A DNA stretch of 64,000 nucleotides from Shinella sp. UYSO24 (GTDB taxonomy: Bacteria > Pseudomonadota > Alphaproteobacteria > Rhizobiales > Rhizobiaceae). Of the stretch, positions 45,735 through 55,237 are shown piece by piece. Under the pieces are notes generated by a model, which was not told the DNA's origin, did not search any database, and saw only the letters and a list, made by a program, of their open reading frames with translations. The position numbers and the translations under genes are program-made. The DNA lies in assembly GCA_902167985.1 (NCBI GenBank), contig CABHNZ010000011.1, forward strand, positions 124,001 through 188,000, written 5' to 3'. Each line of letters opens with the position of its first letter. The stretch's first letter is position 1.

Positions 45735-47618
45735 ATGGCCAATATTGCAACGGGGGCACCGGCCAAGGCCGGCCCGATGACGCGGGAGGAGAAGAAGGTC
45801 ATCTTCGCCTCTTCGCTCGGTACCGTGTTCGAATGGTATGATTTCTATCTCTACGGTTCGCTGGCTGTCTATATCGGCGCGACCTATTTCACCCAGTATC
45901 CGGAAGCGACGCGCAACATCTTCACGCTGCTTGCCTTTGCCGCCGGCTTTCTGGTGCGTCCGTTCGGGGCGCTGGTCTTCGGTCGGCTCGGCGATCTCGT
46001 CGGGCGCAAATATACGTTCCTCGTGACGATCCTGATCATGGGTCTGTCGACCTTCCTCGTCGGCATCCTGCCGGGGGCGGCGACGATCGGGATTGCGGCG
46101 CCGATCATTCTCATCGTGCTGCGCCTGCTTCAGGGGCTTGCGCTCGGCGGTGAATATGGCGGGGCGGCGACCTATGTGGCGGAACATGCGCCGCATGGTC
46201 GACGCGGCTATTTCACCTCGTGGATCCAGACGACGGCAACGCTCGGTCTCTTCCTGTCGCTGATCGTCATCGTGACGGTACAGTCGATCATGGGCACGAC
46301 GGCATTTGCGGCCTGGGGCTGGCGCATTCCCTTCCTGCTGTCGGTCCTGCTTCTCGGGGTTTCCGTCTGGATCCGCGTGAAGATGAACGAATCCCCCGCC
46401 TTCCAGAAGATGAAGGCCGAGGGCAAGGGCTCGAAGGCACCGCTTACCGAGGCATTCGGCCAGTGGCGCAATGCCAAGATTGCCATCATCGCGCTGCTCG
46501 GCGCCACGATGGGTCAGGCAGTCGTCTGGTATGGCGGACAGTTCTATGCGCTGTTCTTCCTGCAGAACGTGCTGAAGGTCGATCTGCAGGCCGCCAATAT
46601 CATGGTGGCCGTGGCCCTCTTCCTCGGTGCACCTTTCTTCGTCATCTTCGGCGCGCTGTCCGACAAGATCGGCCGTAAGCCGATCATCATGGCAGGGCTT
46701 CTGATCGCGGCAGTCACCTATATGCCGTTGTTCAAGGCGATGACCTCGATGGCCAATCCGGCGCTTGCCGAGGCACAGGCGACGATCAAGGCGACGGTGA
46801 CGGCCGATCCGGCGGATTGCAAATTCCAGTTCAACCCGACCGGTACATCGAAATTCACCAGTTCCTGCGATATCGCCACGGCCTTCCTGACGAAGAACTC
46901 CGTGCCCTATGAAGTGGCACCGGGCCCGGCAGGCCAGCCGGCCGTGGTGAAGATCGGCGACAAGTCGATCACCAGCTATGACGCGGTTGCCGCCGGTGCC
47001 GATGGTAAGGCCAAGCAGGCCGGGCTGGAAAAGGGCATCAACGTTGCCCTTCACGATGCCGGCTATCCGTTGAAGCGCGGTGCAGTGAAAGTGCCGGATG
47101 CCAAGCTCGAAGGCTTCATTGCCGCCAACCCGGAACTCGGCCTCAATGCGGCTGCGGTGCGCTCCGGCGACAAGGTGAGCATGTCATCCGCCGATCTCGT
47201 CTCGCAGAAACTTCTGACGGCGGATGAGGCCAAGGCCGTGACGGCCGACATGCCGGTCTATACGATTGCCGGGGGTGGGGCCTTCACCATGGTGGCGGAT
47301 CCGGCAAGGGTGAACTGGATCGGTACGATCGCGGTTCTCTTCGTCCTCGTTCTCTATGTAACGATGGTATACGGGCCGATCGCGGCGCTGCTCGTCGAAC
47401 TTTTCCCGACCCGCATCCGCTATACGGGCATGTCGCTGCCCTATCATATCGGCAATGGCTGGTTCGGCGGGCTTCTGCCGGCGACGGCCTTCGCGATGAG
47501 TGCTGCGGCCGGTAATATCTATTACGGCCTCTGGTATCCGATCGTGTTTGCGGCGATCACGCTCGTCATCGGGGTGATCTTCCTGCCGGAAACCAAGGAT
47601 CGCAATCTCGACGCGTAG
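45735..47618 (+). CDS. MHS-type MFS transporter with a large inserted domain
   Basis: 627 residues; usual MHS (metabolite:H+ symporter) proteins have about 430-450. Signature FASSLGTVFEWYDFYLYGSLA starts near residue 20 and is followed by FLVRPFGALVFGRLGDLVGRKYTF (motif A), LRLLQGLALGGEYGGAATYVAEHAP and the WGWRIPFLLSVLLLGVSVW segment. About residues 335-525 form a hydrophilic, Ala-rich insert with two cysteines (PADCKF and SSCDI), after which membrane segments resume and end with FFPTRIRYTGMS-like LFPTRIRYTGMSLPYHIGNG. The insert probably projects into the periplasm. Substrate unknown; proline, betaine and dicarboxylate transporters are relatives. Confidence 0.88.
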   Translation: MANIATGAPAKAGPMTREEKKVIFASSLGTVFEWYDFYLYGSLAVYIGATYFTQYPEATRNIFTLLAFAAGFLVRPFGALVFGRLGDLVGRKYTFLVTILIMGLSTFLVGILPGAATIGIAAPIILIVLRLLQGLALGGEYGGAATYVAEHAPHGRRGYFTSWIQTTATLGLFLSLIVIVTVQSIMGTTAFAAWGWRIPFLLSVLLLGVSVWIRVKMNESPAFQKMKAEGKGSKAPLTEAFGQWRNAKIAIIALLGATMGQAVVWYGGQFYALFFLQNVLKVDLQAANIMVAVALFLGAPFFVIFGALSDKIGRKPIIMAGLLIAAVTYMPLFKAMTSMANPALAEAQATIKATVTADPADCKFQFNPTGTSKFTSSCDIATAFLTKNSVPYEVAPGPAGQPAVVKIGDKSITSYDAVAAGADGKAKQAGLEKGINVALHDAGYPLKRGAVKVPDAKLEGFIAANPELGLNAAAVRSGDKVSMSSADLVSQKLLTADEAKAVTADMPVYTIAGGGAFTMVADPARVNWIGTIAVLFVLVLYVTMVYGPIAALLVELFPTRIRYTGMSLPYHIGNGWFGGLLPATAFAMSAAAGNIYYGLWYPIVFAAITLVIGVIFLPETKDRNLDA

Positions 47619-47627
47619 TGACGCTTC

Positions 47628-48455
47628 TCAGCGGACGTGTTCAGCTGAGGGAAAGGCCCGGTATCGGCGACGATGCCGGGTTTTCGTCTCTTTGGGCGTG
47701 AAAGCGGACGTGGCCGTTGGCAGCGGATGGCGCAGGACCGGCCAGCCATCCGGACGCAGGCGAAACAGCAGGCCGTGGGCGGAGAAGGCGATGGCGATCG
47801 CCAGCGAGAACCATGCGCCAAGCCCGAGGCCGGCAATCACGTCGCTTGGATAATGGGCGCCGACGATGACGCGGGAAAAGCCGAGCCAGAGGCCCATGCT
47901 GACGAAGAACAGCCGGTAGGCCGGGGCGATCAGCAGCATGGCCATCATCAGCGCGCCGACCGTGGTGGCATGGCCGGACGGAAAGCTCTCGAACCTTGCG
48001 CTGCCATGCAGCATGTCGAAGCTGAAGGGGCCAAGCTCGTCGAACAGTTTTGGCCGGGCGCGGCCGATCAGGCGCTTCAGGAGATTGGCGGTGATGCCCG
48101 ACAGCGCCACGCAGAGAAGGACGTAGGCCGCCATCTGGCCGATGAAGGCGGCCTGCAAGCGGATTTTAAGGGTTGGCGACAGGCGATAGGCGGTGGCGGC
48201 CTGAATGGCCAGGACGAGGCTTACGATGATGATCCAGCCCGATTGGCCGACATCGGTGACGATGCTGCCGAGCGGCTTCAGGATCGAGCCGGTATGCTGC
48301 GCATAGGCGACGACCGGCGCATCGAGAAGACAGATGCCGATCAGGACGAGGTTGAGCGTGACGAGGGCGATCGGCCAGGTGAGACAGGCCAGCGATCTCG
48401 TGGCACCGCAGCAACGGTGACGGCGGCGCAGGAGTGCGTCGAACGTCTTTCTCAT
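47628..48455 (-). CDS. PAP2-family phosphatase, integral membrane
   Basis: 275 residues with five to six membrane segments. The three phosphatase motifs are present: KRLIGRARP, SFPSGHATT and SRVIVGAHYPSD. Family members dephosphorylate phosphatidic acid, undecaprenyl pyrophosphate or lipid A; which of these is unknown here. The frame is open to 48587, but MRKTFDALLRRRHR at 48455 is the natural start. The C-terminus is basic. Convergent with the MHS transporter (9 bases between stops). Confidence 0.88.
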   Translation of the reverse strand: MRKTFDALLRRRHRCCGATRSLACLTWPIALVTLNLVLIGICLLDAPVVAYAQHTGSILKPLGSIVTDVGQSGWIIIVSLVLAIQAATAYRLSPTLKIRLQAAFIGQMAAYVLLCVALSGITANLLKRLIGRARPKLFDELGPFSFDMLHGSARFESFPSGHATTVGALMMAMLLIAPAYRLFFVSMGLWLGFSRVIVGAHYPSDVIAGLGLGAWFSLAIAIAFSAHGLLFRLRPDGWPVLRHPLPTATSAFTPKETKTRHRRRYRAFPSAEHVR

Positions 48456-48573
48456 CAAGTCCCTCTTCCGCTTCGGCCTTCCGGTCGTTCGGCCGGTCAA
48501 TGTTTTATGGCGGCGACCATAGCGGGCTTCGATGACAGGATGAAAACATGGGCGTTGAGGGAAGAAGCCAAAC

Positions 48574-48610
48574 GAAAACAGGGCCACCCGCCCGATGGCG
48601 GAGGCCCTGT
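48574..48610 (-). terminator. Intrinsic terminator of leuB
   Basis: Outer stem ACAGGGCC / GGCCCTGT (48578-48585 with 48603-48610) with an inner CCGCC/GGCGG stem; T4 run on the minus strand after the hairpin. It lies 25 bases after the leuB stop. Confidence 0.8.
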
Positions 48611-48634
48611 CCTGATGGTTTCAAAAGGGATCTA

Positions 48635-49743
48635 TCAGGCGGTCAGCGCCGAAAATTCCTTGAGGATCGCATCGCCCATTTCCGTGGTGCCGACCTGGCG
48701 GGAGCCTTCGGCCATGATGTCACCGGTGCGGATGCCCTGATCGAGCACGTTGGCAATGGCCTTTTCCAGCGCGTCGGCTTCGGAGACCATGTTGAACGAG
48801 TAGCGCAGGCACATGGCAAACGAAGCGATCATCGCGATCGGGTTGGCAATGCCCTTGCCGGCAATATCCGGTGCCGAACCGTGAACCGGCTCGTAGAGCG
48901 CCCTGCGCTTGCCGGTCTTGGCATCCGGGGCGCCGAGCGAGGCAGAGGGAAGCATGCCGAGCGAGCCGGTGAGCATGGCAGCAACATCAGACAGCATGTC
49001 GCCGAACAGGTTGTCGGTGACGATGACGTCGAACTGTTTTGGCGCACGGACCAGCTGCATGCCGCCGGCATCGGCCAGCATATGCTCCAGCTTGACGTCG
49101 GAAAAGGCGCGCTTGTGGGTTTCGGTGACGACCTGGTTCCACAACACGCCCGATTTCATGACGTTGCGCTTTTCCATCGAGCAGACGGAATTGCCGCGGG
49201 TGCGCGCCAGTTCGAAGGCGACGCTTGCGATGCGCTCGATCTCGTAGGTGTCGTAGATCTGCGTGTCGATGCCGCGCTTCTGGCCGTTGCCGAGATCGAT
49301 GATCTGCTTCGGCTCGCCGAAATAGACGCCGCCTGTCAGTTCGCGGACGATGAGGATATCGAGGCCTTCGACCAGTTCCGGCTTCAGCGAGGAAGCGGCG
49401 GCAAGGGCAGGGTAGCAGATGGCCGGGCGCAGGTTGGCGAAAAGCTCCATATCCTTGCGCAGGCGCAGAAGGCCGGCTTCCGGGCGCACTTCATAGGCAA
49501 CGCCATCCCATTTCGGACCGCCAACGGCGCCGAACAGAACCGCATCGGCGGCCATGGCCTTTGCCATGTCGCCTTCCGAGATCGCAACGCCGTGGGCGTC
49601 GTAGGCTGAGCCGCGACAAGGCCCTCGTCCAGAACGAAATCCGCCTTCAGCTTGTCGTTCATATAGGCGATGATCTTGCGGACTTCGCCCATGGCCTCGG
49701 GGCCGATGCCATCGCCGGGAAGGAGGAAGAGGTTCTTTGCCAT
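48635..49743 (-). CDS. leuB: 3-isopropylmalate dehydrogenase, one frame break
   Basis: NAD-dependent enzyme of leucine synthesis. N-terminus [62 protein letters not shown], the [10 protein letters not shown] metal-binding motif and [23 protein letters not shown] are diagnostic. One base is missing near 49614: [31 protein letters not shown] is the restored join (in pieces). Restored length is 369 residues. leuD lies upstream in the same direction. Confidence 0.95.
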
Positions 49744-49846
49744 TGTCGTGTGACGTCCTTGCTTTTTGTTCTAGCGGCCTGCCGGAAACCTGGCGGCAGA
49801 AGGCCTCGCCCGAGGAAGCTCGAAGGCGAGGCTCTTCAGCTCTTCA

Positions 49847-50452
49847 TCAGAGCCAGGGGCGCGCGGCGTGGTTCTTCGCCTCGAAGGTGGCGATTGCGGC
49901 ATCGTTCTTCATCGTCGAGGCGATGTCGTCGAGACCTTCGAGAAGGATGTGGCGGCGGGCAGGATCGATGTCGAAATGCAGCGTGCCGCCATCCGGGCCG
50001 GTGATTTCCTGGGCTTCCAGATCAACCGTGAGAATGGCATTCGAGCCGCGGTCGGCATCGTCCAGAAGCTTTTCGAGATCTTCCGGGCTGACGACGATCG
50101 GCAGGATGCCGTTCTTGAAACAGTTGTTGTAGAAAATGTCGGCGAAGCTCGTCGAGATGACGCAGCGGATGCCGAAATCGAGAAGCGCCCAGGGGGCATG
50201 CTCGCGCGAGGAGCCGCAGCCGAAATTGTCACCGGCGACGATGATCTGGGCACTGCGATAAGCGGGCTTGTTCAGCACGAAATCGGCATTTTCCGAACCG
50301 TCTTCGTTATAGCGGGCTTCGGCGAAGAGGCCCTTGCCGAGGCCGGTGCGCTTGATCGTCTTCAGGTAGTCCTTCGGAATGATCATGTCCGTGTCGATGT
50401 TGACGACCGGAAGCGGCGCTGCGACGCCCGTGAGCTTTGTGAACTTTTCCAT
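49847..50452 (-). CDS. leuD: 3-isopropylmalate dehydratase small subunit
   Basis: 201 residues. Partners with LeuC (elsewhere in the genome) to isomerise isopropylmalate. [26 protein letters not shown], the [17 protein letters not shown] motif and [18 protein letters not shown] identify it. The frame extends to 50491 upstream but the ATG at 50452 matches the family start. About 103 bases separate it from leuB; in rhizobia the two are often neighbours. Confidence 0.96.
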   Translation of the reverse strand: MEKFTKLTGVAAPLPVVNIDTDMIIPKDYLKTIKRTGLGKGLFAEARYNEDGSENADFVLNKPAYRSAQIIVAGDNFGCGSSREHAPWALLDFGIRCVISTSFADIFYNNCFKNGILPIVVSPEDLEKLLDDADRGSNAILTVDLEAQEITGPDGGTLHFDIDPARRHILLEGLDDIASTMKNDAAIATFEAKNHAARPWL

Positions 50453-50617
50453 GATCTGCCTCCATATGGAATGATCCGAGGAGGCTGCCATAAAGCAAAT
50501 CAGGCCGGATTTGAAGGCCGTTTCATGCGCAACCGGTACGCCTCGGGGGCATGGTCCGTCTCTTGTGAAGCGGCGCTTCTTTCGGGAATGGGCTTTAAGG
50601 TCCGGCGTATCGACCGA

Positions 50618-50869
50618 TCAGAGATCGATGATCGTGCCGCGGCCGTCGTTCCACACGCGCATGTCACGCTGGCCGGCTTTCTGCTGACCTGAGGCATTGC
50701 TGCGGGCGCGAACCGGAACGGGCTTGAGCCGCATGGAGAGCGCGCGACCGATCGACAGCACGGCAAGAATGCCGGCAAAGGCGATGGTGAACGAGGCGGT
50801 GAGGAGCGCTCCTGCTGCCAATACGGCGACAGCCGAGACGATGACGAAGAATGCGCGTAGATTTTGCAT
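50618..50869 (-). CDS. Small membrane protein of unknown function
   Basis: 83 residues. Two hydrophobic segments (about 5-22 and 24-42), then a basic, hydrophilic tail ending in RVWNDGRGTIIDL. I recall this terminal motif from unnamed rhizobial proteins next to leuD, but the function is unknown. Codon use and a start with an upstream GAAAGG-like site support a real gene. Upstream of leuD on the same strand; not obviously in its operon. Confidence 0.65.
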   Translation of the reverse strand: MQNLRAFFVIVSAVAVLAAGALLTASFTIAFAGILAVLSIGRALSMRLKPVPVRARSNASGQQKAGQRDMRVWNDGRGTIIDL

Positions 50870-50977
50870 AGTTTAAAACCTTTCTGCACCTGCGAATGTG
50901 GGCGTTCCTCAGAAGACTTGCAAGAGGCGATAAGATGCTCTCTTATCGGAGTGTAAAAAGATTGACACAGACGACCG

Positions 50978-51925
50978 ATGATTGCCTTGACCGATATCAA
51001 TTCCGGCTCCGCGCTTTCCCACTCTTCGGTCGTCTTGCGCCGTTCGGTGCTCTGCATTCCCGCCGGCAACCAGCGGGCGCTCGACAAGGCAACGAGCCTC
51101 GATTGCGATGCCGTCATCTTCGATCTGGAAGATTCCGTTTCGATCGAGATGAAGGACGAGGCGCGGGACAATCTGCGACGTCTGTTTTCCCGATCCGATA
51201 ACGGCAATAATGGCAGGATAGGCGGCGAAAGGATTGTCCGTATCAACGCCCTTGCCGCAGATAGTGCGACGTCACTCGGCCGTGCCGACATGGATCTCGT
51301 TCTCGAAATCTCTCCCGATGTGGTGCTCATCCCCAAGGTCGAGCATGTCGCCGATATCCAGGCGGTGGCGGATATCATGAGCGAGGCCGGCGCGCCGGAC
51401 GGATTGGCGATCTGGGCGATGATCGAGACGCCGAAGGGCGTGCTCAATGCGGCCTCGATCGCCGGTGCCGACCGGCGGGTGAAGGCGCTCGTCGTCGGGC
51501 TCAATGACCTGCGCAAGGCAACCGGCGTCCTGCCCCAGCCGGGGAGGGCCTATCTCGTGCCGTGGCTGATGCAGGTGGTTCTGGCTGCCCGCGCTCATGG
51601 TGTCGATGTAATCGACAGCGTATTCAACGATTTTCGCGATGCGGACGGGTTTGAAGCCGAATGCGGCCAGGGCCGGGCGATGGGCTTTTCCGGCAAGATG
51701 CTGATCCATCCGGCGCAGATCGAGCCCGCCAACCGGCATTTTGGCCCGAGCCCTGAGACTATCAGCGAAGCGCGGGAAATCATCGCGGGTTTTGCCGAGC
51801 CGCAGGCGAAAAACCTCAACGTCATCAATCTCAACGGCAAGATGGTCGAGCGGCTGCATCTGGAAGAAGCGGAAAAGCTCGTCGCCCTTGCCGATCTCAT
51901 TGCAAAAAGAAAGACATCAGCATGA
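50978..51925 (+). CDS. HpcH/HpaI aldolase / citrate-lyase-beta-like CoA-ester lyase
   Basis: 315 residues. The TIM-barrel signature RRSVLCIPAGNQRALDKA, DAVIFDLEDSV with metal-binding Glu51 and Asp52, ALAIWAMIETP-type GLAIWAMIETPKGVLNA and MGFSGKMLIHPAQI match the CitE/malyl-CoA lyase group. Likely cleaves a (S)-citramalyl-CoA or malyl-CoA type ester; substrate not determinable. The start MIALTDINSG at 50978 is the first reasonable ATG, with the core starting near residue 20. The stop overlaps the next small gene by 4 bases. Confidence 0.87.
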   Translation: MIALTDINSGSALSHSSVVLRRSVLCIPAGNQRALDKATSLDCDAVIFDLEDSVSIEMKDEARDNLRRLFSRSDNGNNGRIGGERIVRINALAADSATSLGRADMDLVLEISPDVVLIPKVEHVADIQAVADIMSEAGAPDGLAIWAMIETPKGVLNAASIAGADRRVKALVVGLNDLRKATGVLPQPGRAYLVPWLMQVVLAARAHGVDVIDSVFNDFRDADGFEAECGQGRAMGFSGKMLIHPAQIEPANRHFGPSPETISEAREIIAGFAEPQAKNLNVINLNGKMVERLHLEEAEKLVALADLIAKRKTSA

Positions 51926-52128
51926 AACTCTACCGCTTTCTCACCGGCCCCGATGACGCATCCTTCTGCCACAAGGTCACGGCTGCGCTGAACAAGGGAT
52001 GGGAACTCGAAGGCTCGCCATCCTATGCGTTCAATGCCAAGACCGGCGAGATGCAATGCGGCCAGGCCGTCACCAAGACGGTCCATGGCGTCGATTACGA
52101 CCCGTCGATGAAGCTCGGCGATCAGTAA
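51922..52128 (+). CDS. DUF1737 small protein
   Basis: 68 residues. MKLYRFLTGPDDASFCHKVTAALNKGWELEGSPSYAFNAKTGEMQCGQAVTK read in pieces is the DUF1737 pattern, with the conserved LNKGWELEGSP core. Function unknown. The start overlaps the CoA-ester lyase stop (ATGA), so the pair is translationally coupled, an arrangement that points to a related role. Confidence 0.85.
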   Translation: MKLYRFLTGPDDASFCHKVTAALNKGWELEGSPSYAFNAKTGEMQCGQAVTKTVHGVDYDPSMKLGDQ

Positions 52129-52152
52129 AAGCCAGCGCGTCAGCCCAAAGGA

Positions 52153-52590
52153 TCAGCGATGCGCCGCGTCTTCGGCGCTCGCCTCGATGCGTTCCATATC
52201 GTCATCGCTCAGACCGAAATGGTGGCCGATCTCGTGGATCAGGACATGGGTGATGATATCGCCCAGCGTTTCCTCGTTTTCCGCCCAGTAATCGAGGATC
52301 GGCCGGCGGTAGAGCCGGATGCGGTTCGGAAGCTCGCCGGTTTCCATGGTGAAACGCTCGGAAATGCCGCGGCCCTCGAAAAGACCGAGAAGATCAAAGG
52401 GCGTTTCCAGCGCCATGTCTTCAAAAACCTCGTCATCGGGAAAATCCTCGATCTCGATGATGAGATTGGTGGTCAGCGCCCGGAACTCCTCCGGCAGATG
52501 GCCATAGGCCTCCGTCGCCAGCGACTCGAAGGCGCTGATCGTCGGTGCATGGCGGTCCCGCCAATCGTTGCTCTGGTCAATGCGGGCCAT
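52153..52590 (-). CDS. Zincin-like metallopeptidase family protein (DUF1025/PF06262 type)
   Basis: 145 residues. The HEIGHHFGLSDDDM motif (His119, Glu120, His123 and a downstream acidic residue) is the extended zinc-binding motif of the family. Upstream FDLLGLFEGRGISER and PNRIRLYRRPILDYW are also conserved. The biological substrate is unknown. Convergent with the DUF1737 gene and divergent from imuA. Confidence 0.88.
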   Translation of the reverse strand: MARIDQSNDWRDRHAPTISAFESLATEAYGHLPEEFRALTTNLIIEIEDFPDDEVFEDMALETPFDLLGLFEGRGISERFTMETGELPNRIRLYRRPILDYWAENEETLGDIITHVLIHEIGHHFGLSDDDMERIEASAEDAAHR

Positions 52591-52762
52591 GAACGCTCCT
52601 TATTATTCCGCCCATATAATGCCTTGCGGGAAAATTTTCGAGAAAAGAATCATCAGACTATGGGGAGAGGAAAAAATTCCTCTGCTCTTTCCATTGACTC
52701 TTTTCCGACTCTCTGGAATCCATAAGAACATAAAGTGAACAATTTGACACGGAGCTGACGCC

Positions 52763-53730
52763 ATGGCCGGGAACGCCAAGGCGCAGGAGACTATTTTTGC
52801 CTGCGTGAAGAGATCGCCAGACTGGAGGGAAAGCCGCTTGCGACTGCTGCCGCGCTTGAACAGGCAGAGGCTGCAGCGCGGGTTCATCTGGCCGTGGCAA
52901 AGCCCACAGATGGAGCCATTCCCGATGAAAAACCGGATCGGCTTTCCTTCGGCGTGGACACCCTCGACAGGGCGCTTGCCGGCGGGCTTCCCGTCGACGG
53001 GATCACCGAGATGCGGACCGAGCGGATGGCCGATGCGGCGGCGGCAAGCGGCTTTGCCGCAGCGCTGGCGGCGCATCTGAAATCCCTGACCCGGGATGGT
53101 GCACCGGTTCTGTGGATCGGCGATGTGGTGGCGCGAAACGATATGGGCGCCCCATATGCGCCCGGGCTTGCGCAATTCGGGCTCGGTCCTGACGCTATTC
53201 TGCATGGCCTGCCGCGGCGGCTGGAGGATGTTCTGTGGCTGGTGGAAACAGCGCTTTCCAGCGGCGCGCTTGCGGCGACCATTCTGGAAATCCGCGGCAA
53301 CCGGGCACAGTTCGGCCTGACGGAAAGCCGGCGGCTCAGTTTTCGCGCCAAGGCCGCCAAGAGACCGCTCTTTCTTCTGCGCCATGCGGCGGAGGAGGAG
53401 GCCAGCAGTGCGGAATTCCGGTTTCTCGTCAAACCTGCGGTCGCCTCGAAACGGCGGCTTGCGGATGGCGCGATGCTCAAAGGCAGTATCGGGCATCCGG
53501 TCTTTCATCTGACCCTGGAGAAGAGCCGCAATCCGGCCCCGCTCTCCCTTCTTCTGGAGTGGAACATCCATGACCGTCAATTTTCCTGGATCGAACCTCG
53601 AAAATCCGTCGCTCTTCCCGGCATCGGAGAGACGCCAGCGCATTCTGGCGCTCGTCTTCCCGCATCTCTCGACGGACAGGATCGCGCGGCGGCTCTGGGG
53701 CATGTCCTGGCGTTCGACAGGGCGTCCTGA
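52763..53730 (+). CDS. imuA: ImuA, accessory protein of the mutagenic polymerase complex, one frame break
   Basis: A RecA/SulA-like protein that works with ImuB and DnaE2 in error-prone translesion synthesis after SOS induction. MAGNAKAQETIFA at 52763 joins LREEIARLEGKPLATAAALEQ after a missing base near 52801. The body LSFGVDTLDRALAGGLPVDGITEM is the typical ImuA region. The frame continues to 53730 and overlaps the imuB coding region by 161 bases; the conserved part ends about LLEWNIHDRQF, so the long tail may be partly spurious. Restored length is up to 322 residues. A SOS box was not found by eye in the short upstream region. Confidence 0.8.
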
Positions 53731-55237
53731 TCATCCGCCGATGGTCTGTGCCGGCCGGCACGGCAATGCGATGCGGCTGACCGGTCTCGACGAGGCGGCC
53801 GAGGCGCTGGGGCTCAAGCGCGGGCAGGGGCTGGCCGAGGCGCGGGCGATGTTTCCCATGCTCGACGTCATGGATGAGGATGCCGCAGCCGATGCCGCCG
53901 TTTTATCGGCGCTGGCAGACTGGTGCGATCGCTATACGCCGCTGGTGGCACTGGATGGGCGCGACGGGCTGTTTCTCGACATTACCGGCTGCGCGCATCT
54001 CTTCGGCGGCGAAGAAAAGCTTCTCGACGATATTCTGAGCCGGCTTCGGCATCTGGGCTTCGATGTCCGCGGGGCGATCTCGTCTTCTCCCGGCCTTTCA
54101 TGGGCCGTCAGCCGGTTTTCGAAAAGCCGGGTGATTGCCGATCATGCGGACAAGGCCGATCTGGCGATCCGGCAGGCGCTGGCACATCTGTCGGTCCGGG
54201 CGCTGCGGCTCGACGATGGGCTCGTTGCCGGCCTGAACAAGCTTGGCCTCAAGCAGGTCGGCGATCTCCTTCGCCTCGACCGGGCGCCGCTTGCGCGCCG
54301 CTTCGGGGCGGGGCTTCTCCTGAGGCTCGATCAGCGCTCGGTGACGTGCAGGAGGCGATCTCGCCGCGCCGCCCGGTGGCGCTTCTGTCGGCCGAGCGCA
54401 AGCTTGCCGAGCCTATCCAGCAGCAAGAGGATATTCTCGGCCTTGCCGAGCGGCTGGCGGTGAGGCTGGAACAGTCGCTTGAAGAACGCGGTCTCGGCGG
54501 CCGGCTGTTCGAACTGGTGCTCTTTCGGGTGGATGGCCGGGTATTCCGCATTTCGGCAGGTGCTTCGCAGCCACTGCGCGATCCGCGCCGGGTGGCGCTT
54601 CTGTTTGCCGAGCGGCTCACCGCCGTGCATGACGATCTCGATGCCGGTTTCGGTTTCGAACTCCTGCGGCTCAATATTCTCTCGCATGATCCGTTCCGCA
54701 TGCCGCAGGGCGATCTTGAAGGGAAAGGGCAGGGCGAGATCTCGCTTGCCGATTTCATCGACCGGGTGAGCGCCCGCCTCGGCACGGACTGCCTGCTCAT
54801 CGCCGAAATGCGGCAGAGCCATGTGCCGGAGCAGGCGCAGGCATTTCGCCTGCAGCATTTGCTGCTCCTCTCGGGGGAGAGGGCAGGGATCGGGCCACCA
54901 AGCCTGCCCCTTTGACTGATGACAAGGGCCGGTTCACGCCCGTCACCGACCGGCCGATCAGGGTGCTGCGCTATCCGGAAGCGATCGATTCATGCTGGCC
55001 ACCGTGCCGGACGGGCCGCCGCAGCAGTTCCGCTGGCGGCATGTCGTGCATGCGGTGATCTCGGCCGAAGGGCCGGAGCGGATCGCGCCGGAATGGTGGC
55101 TGGCAGACGAGACGGAGCGCGAGCGGGATTATTACAAGCTGGAAAGCACCGACGGCCACCGGTTCTGGGTGTTTCGCGAGGGACGCTATGGCAGCGCAGC
55201 GCCACCCACCTGGCACATGCATGGAGTTTTCGCATGA
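53570..55237 (+). CDS. imuB: ImuB, catalytically inactive Y-family polymerase-like protein, three frame breaks
   Basis: ImuB bridges ImuA, DnaE2 and the beta clamp. RILALVFPHLSTDRIAR replaces the catalytic Asp of active Y-family polymerases, typical of ImuB. Family features ALGLKRGQGLAEARAMFP and CDRYTPLVALDGRDGLFLDITGCAHLFGGE (in pieces) follow. Bases are missing near 54333 (LLRLDQ-ALGDVQEAISPRRP), 54850 (AFR-PAAFAAPLGGE) and 54990 (EAID-FMLATVPDGPP). The C-terminus RIAPEWWLADETERERDYY and WHMHGVFA match the family. Start ATG 53570 leaves a 24-residue lead and overlaps imuA. Restored length about 556 residues. Stop overlaps the dnaE2 start (ATGA). Confidence 0.87.
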
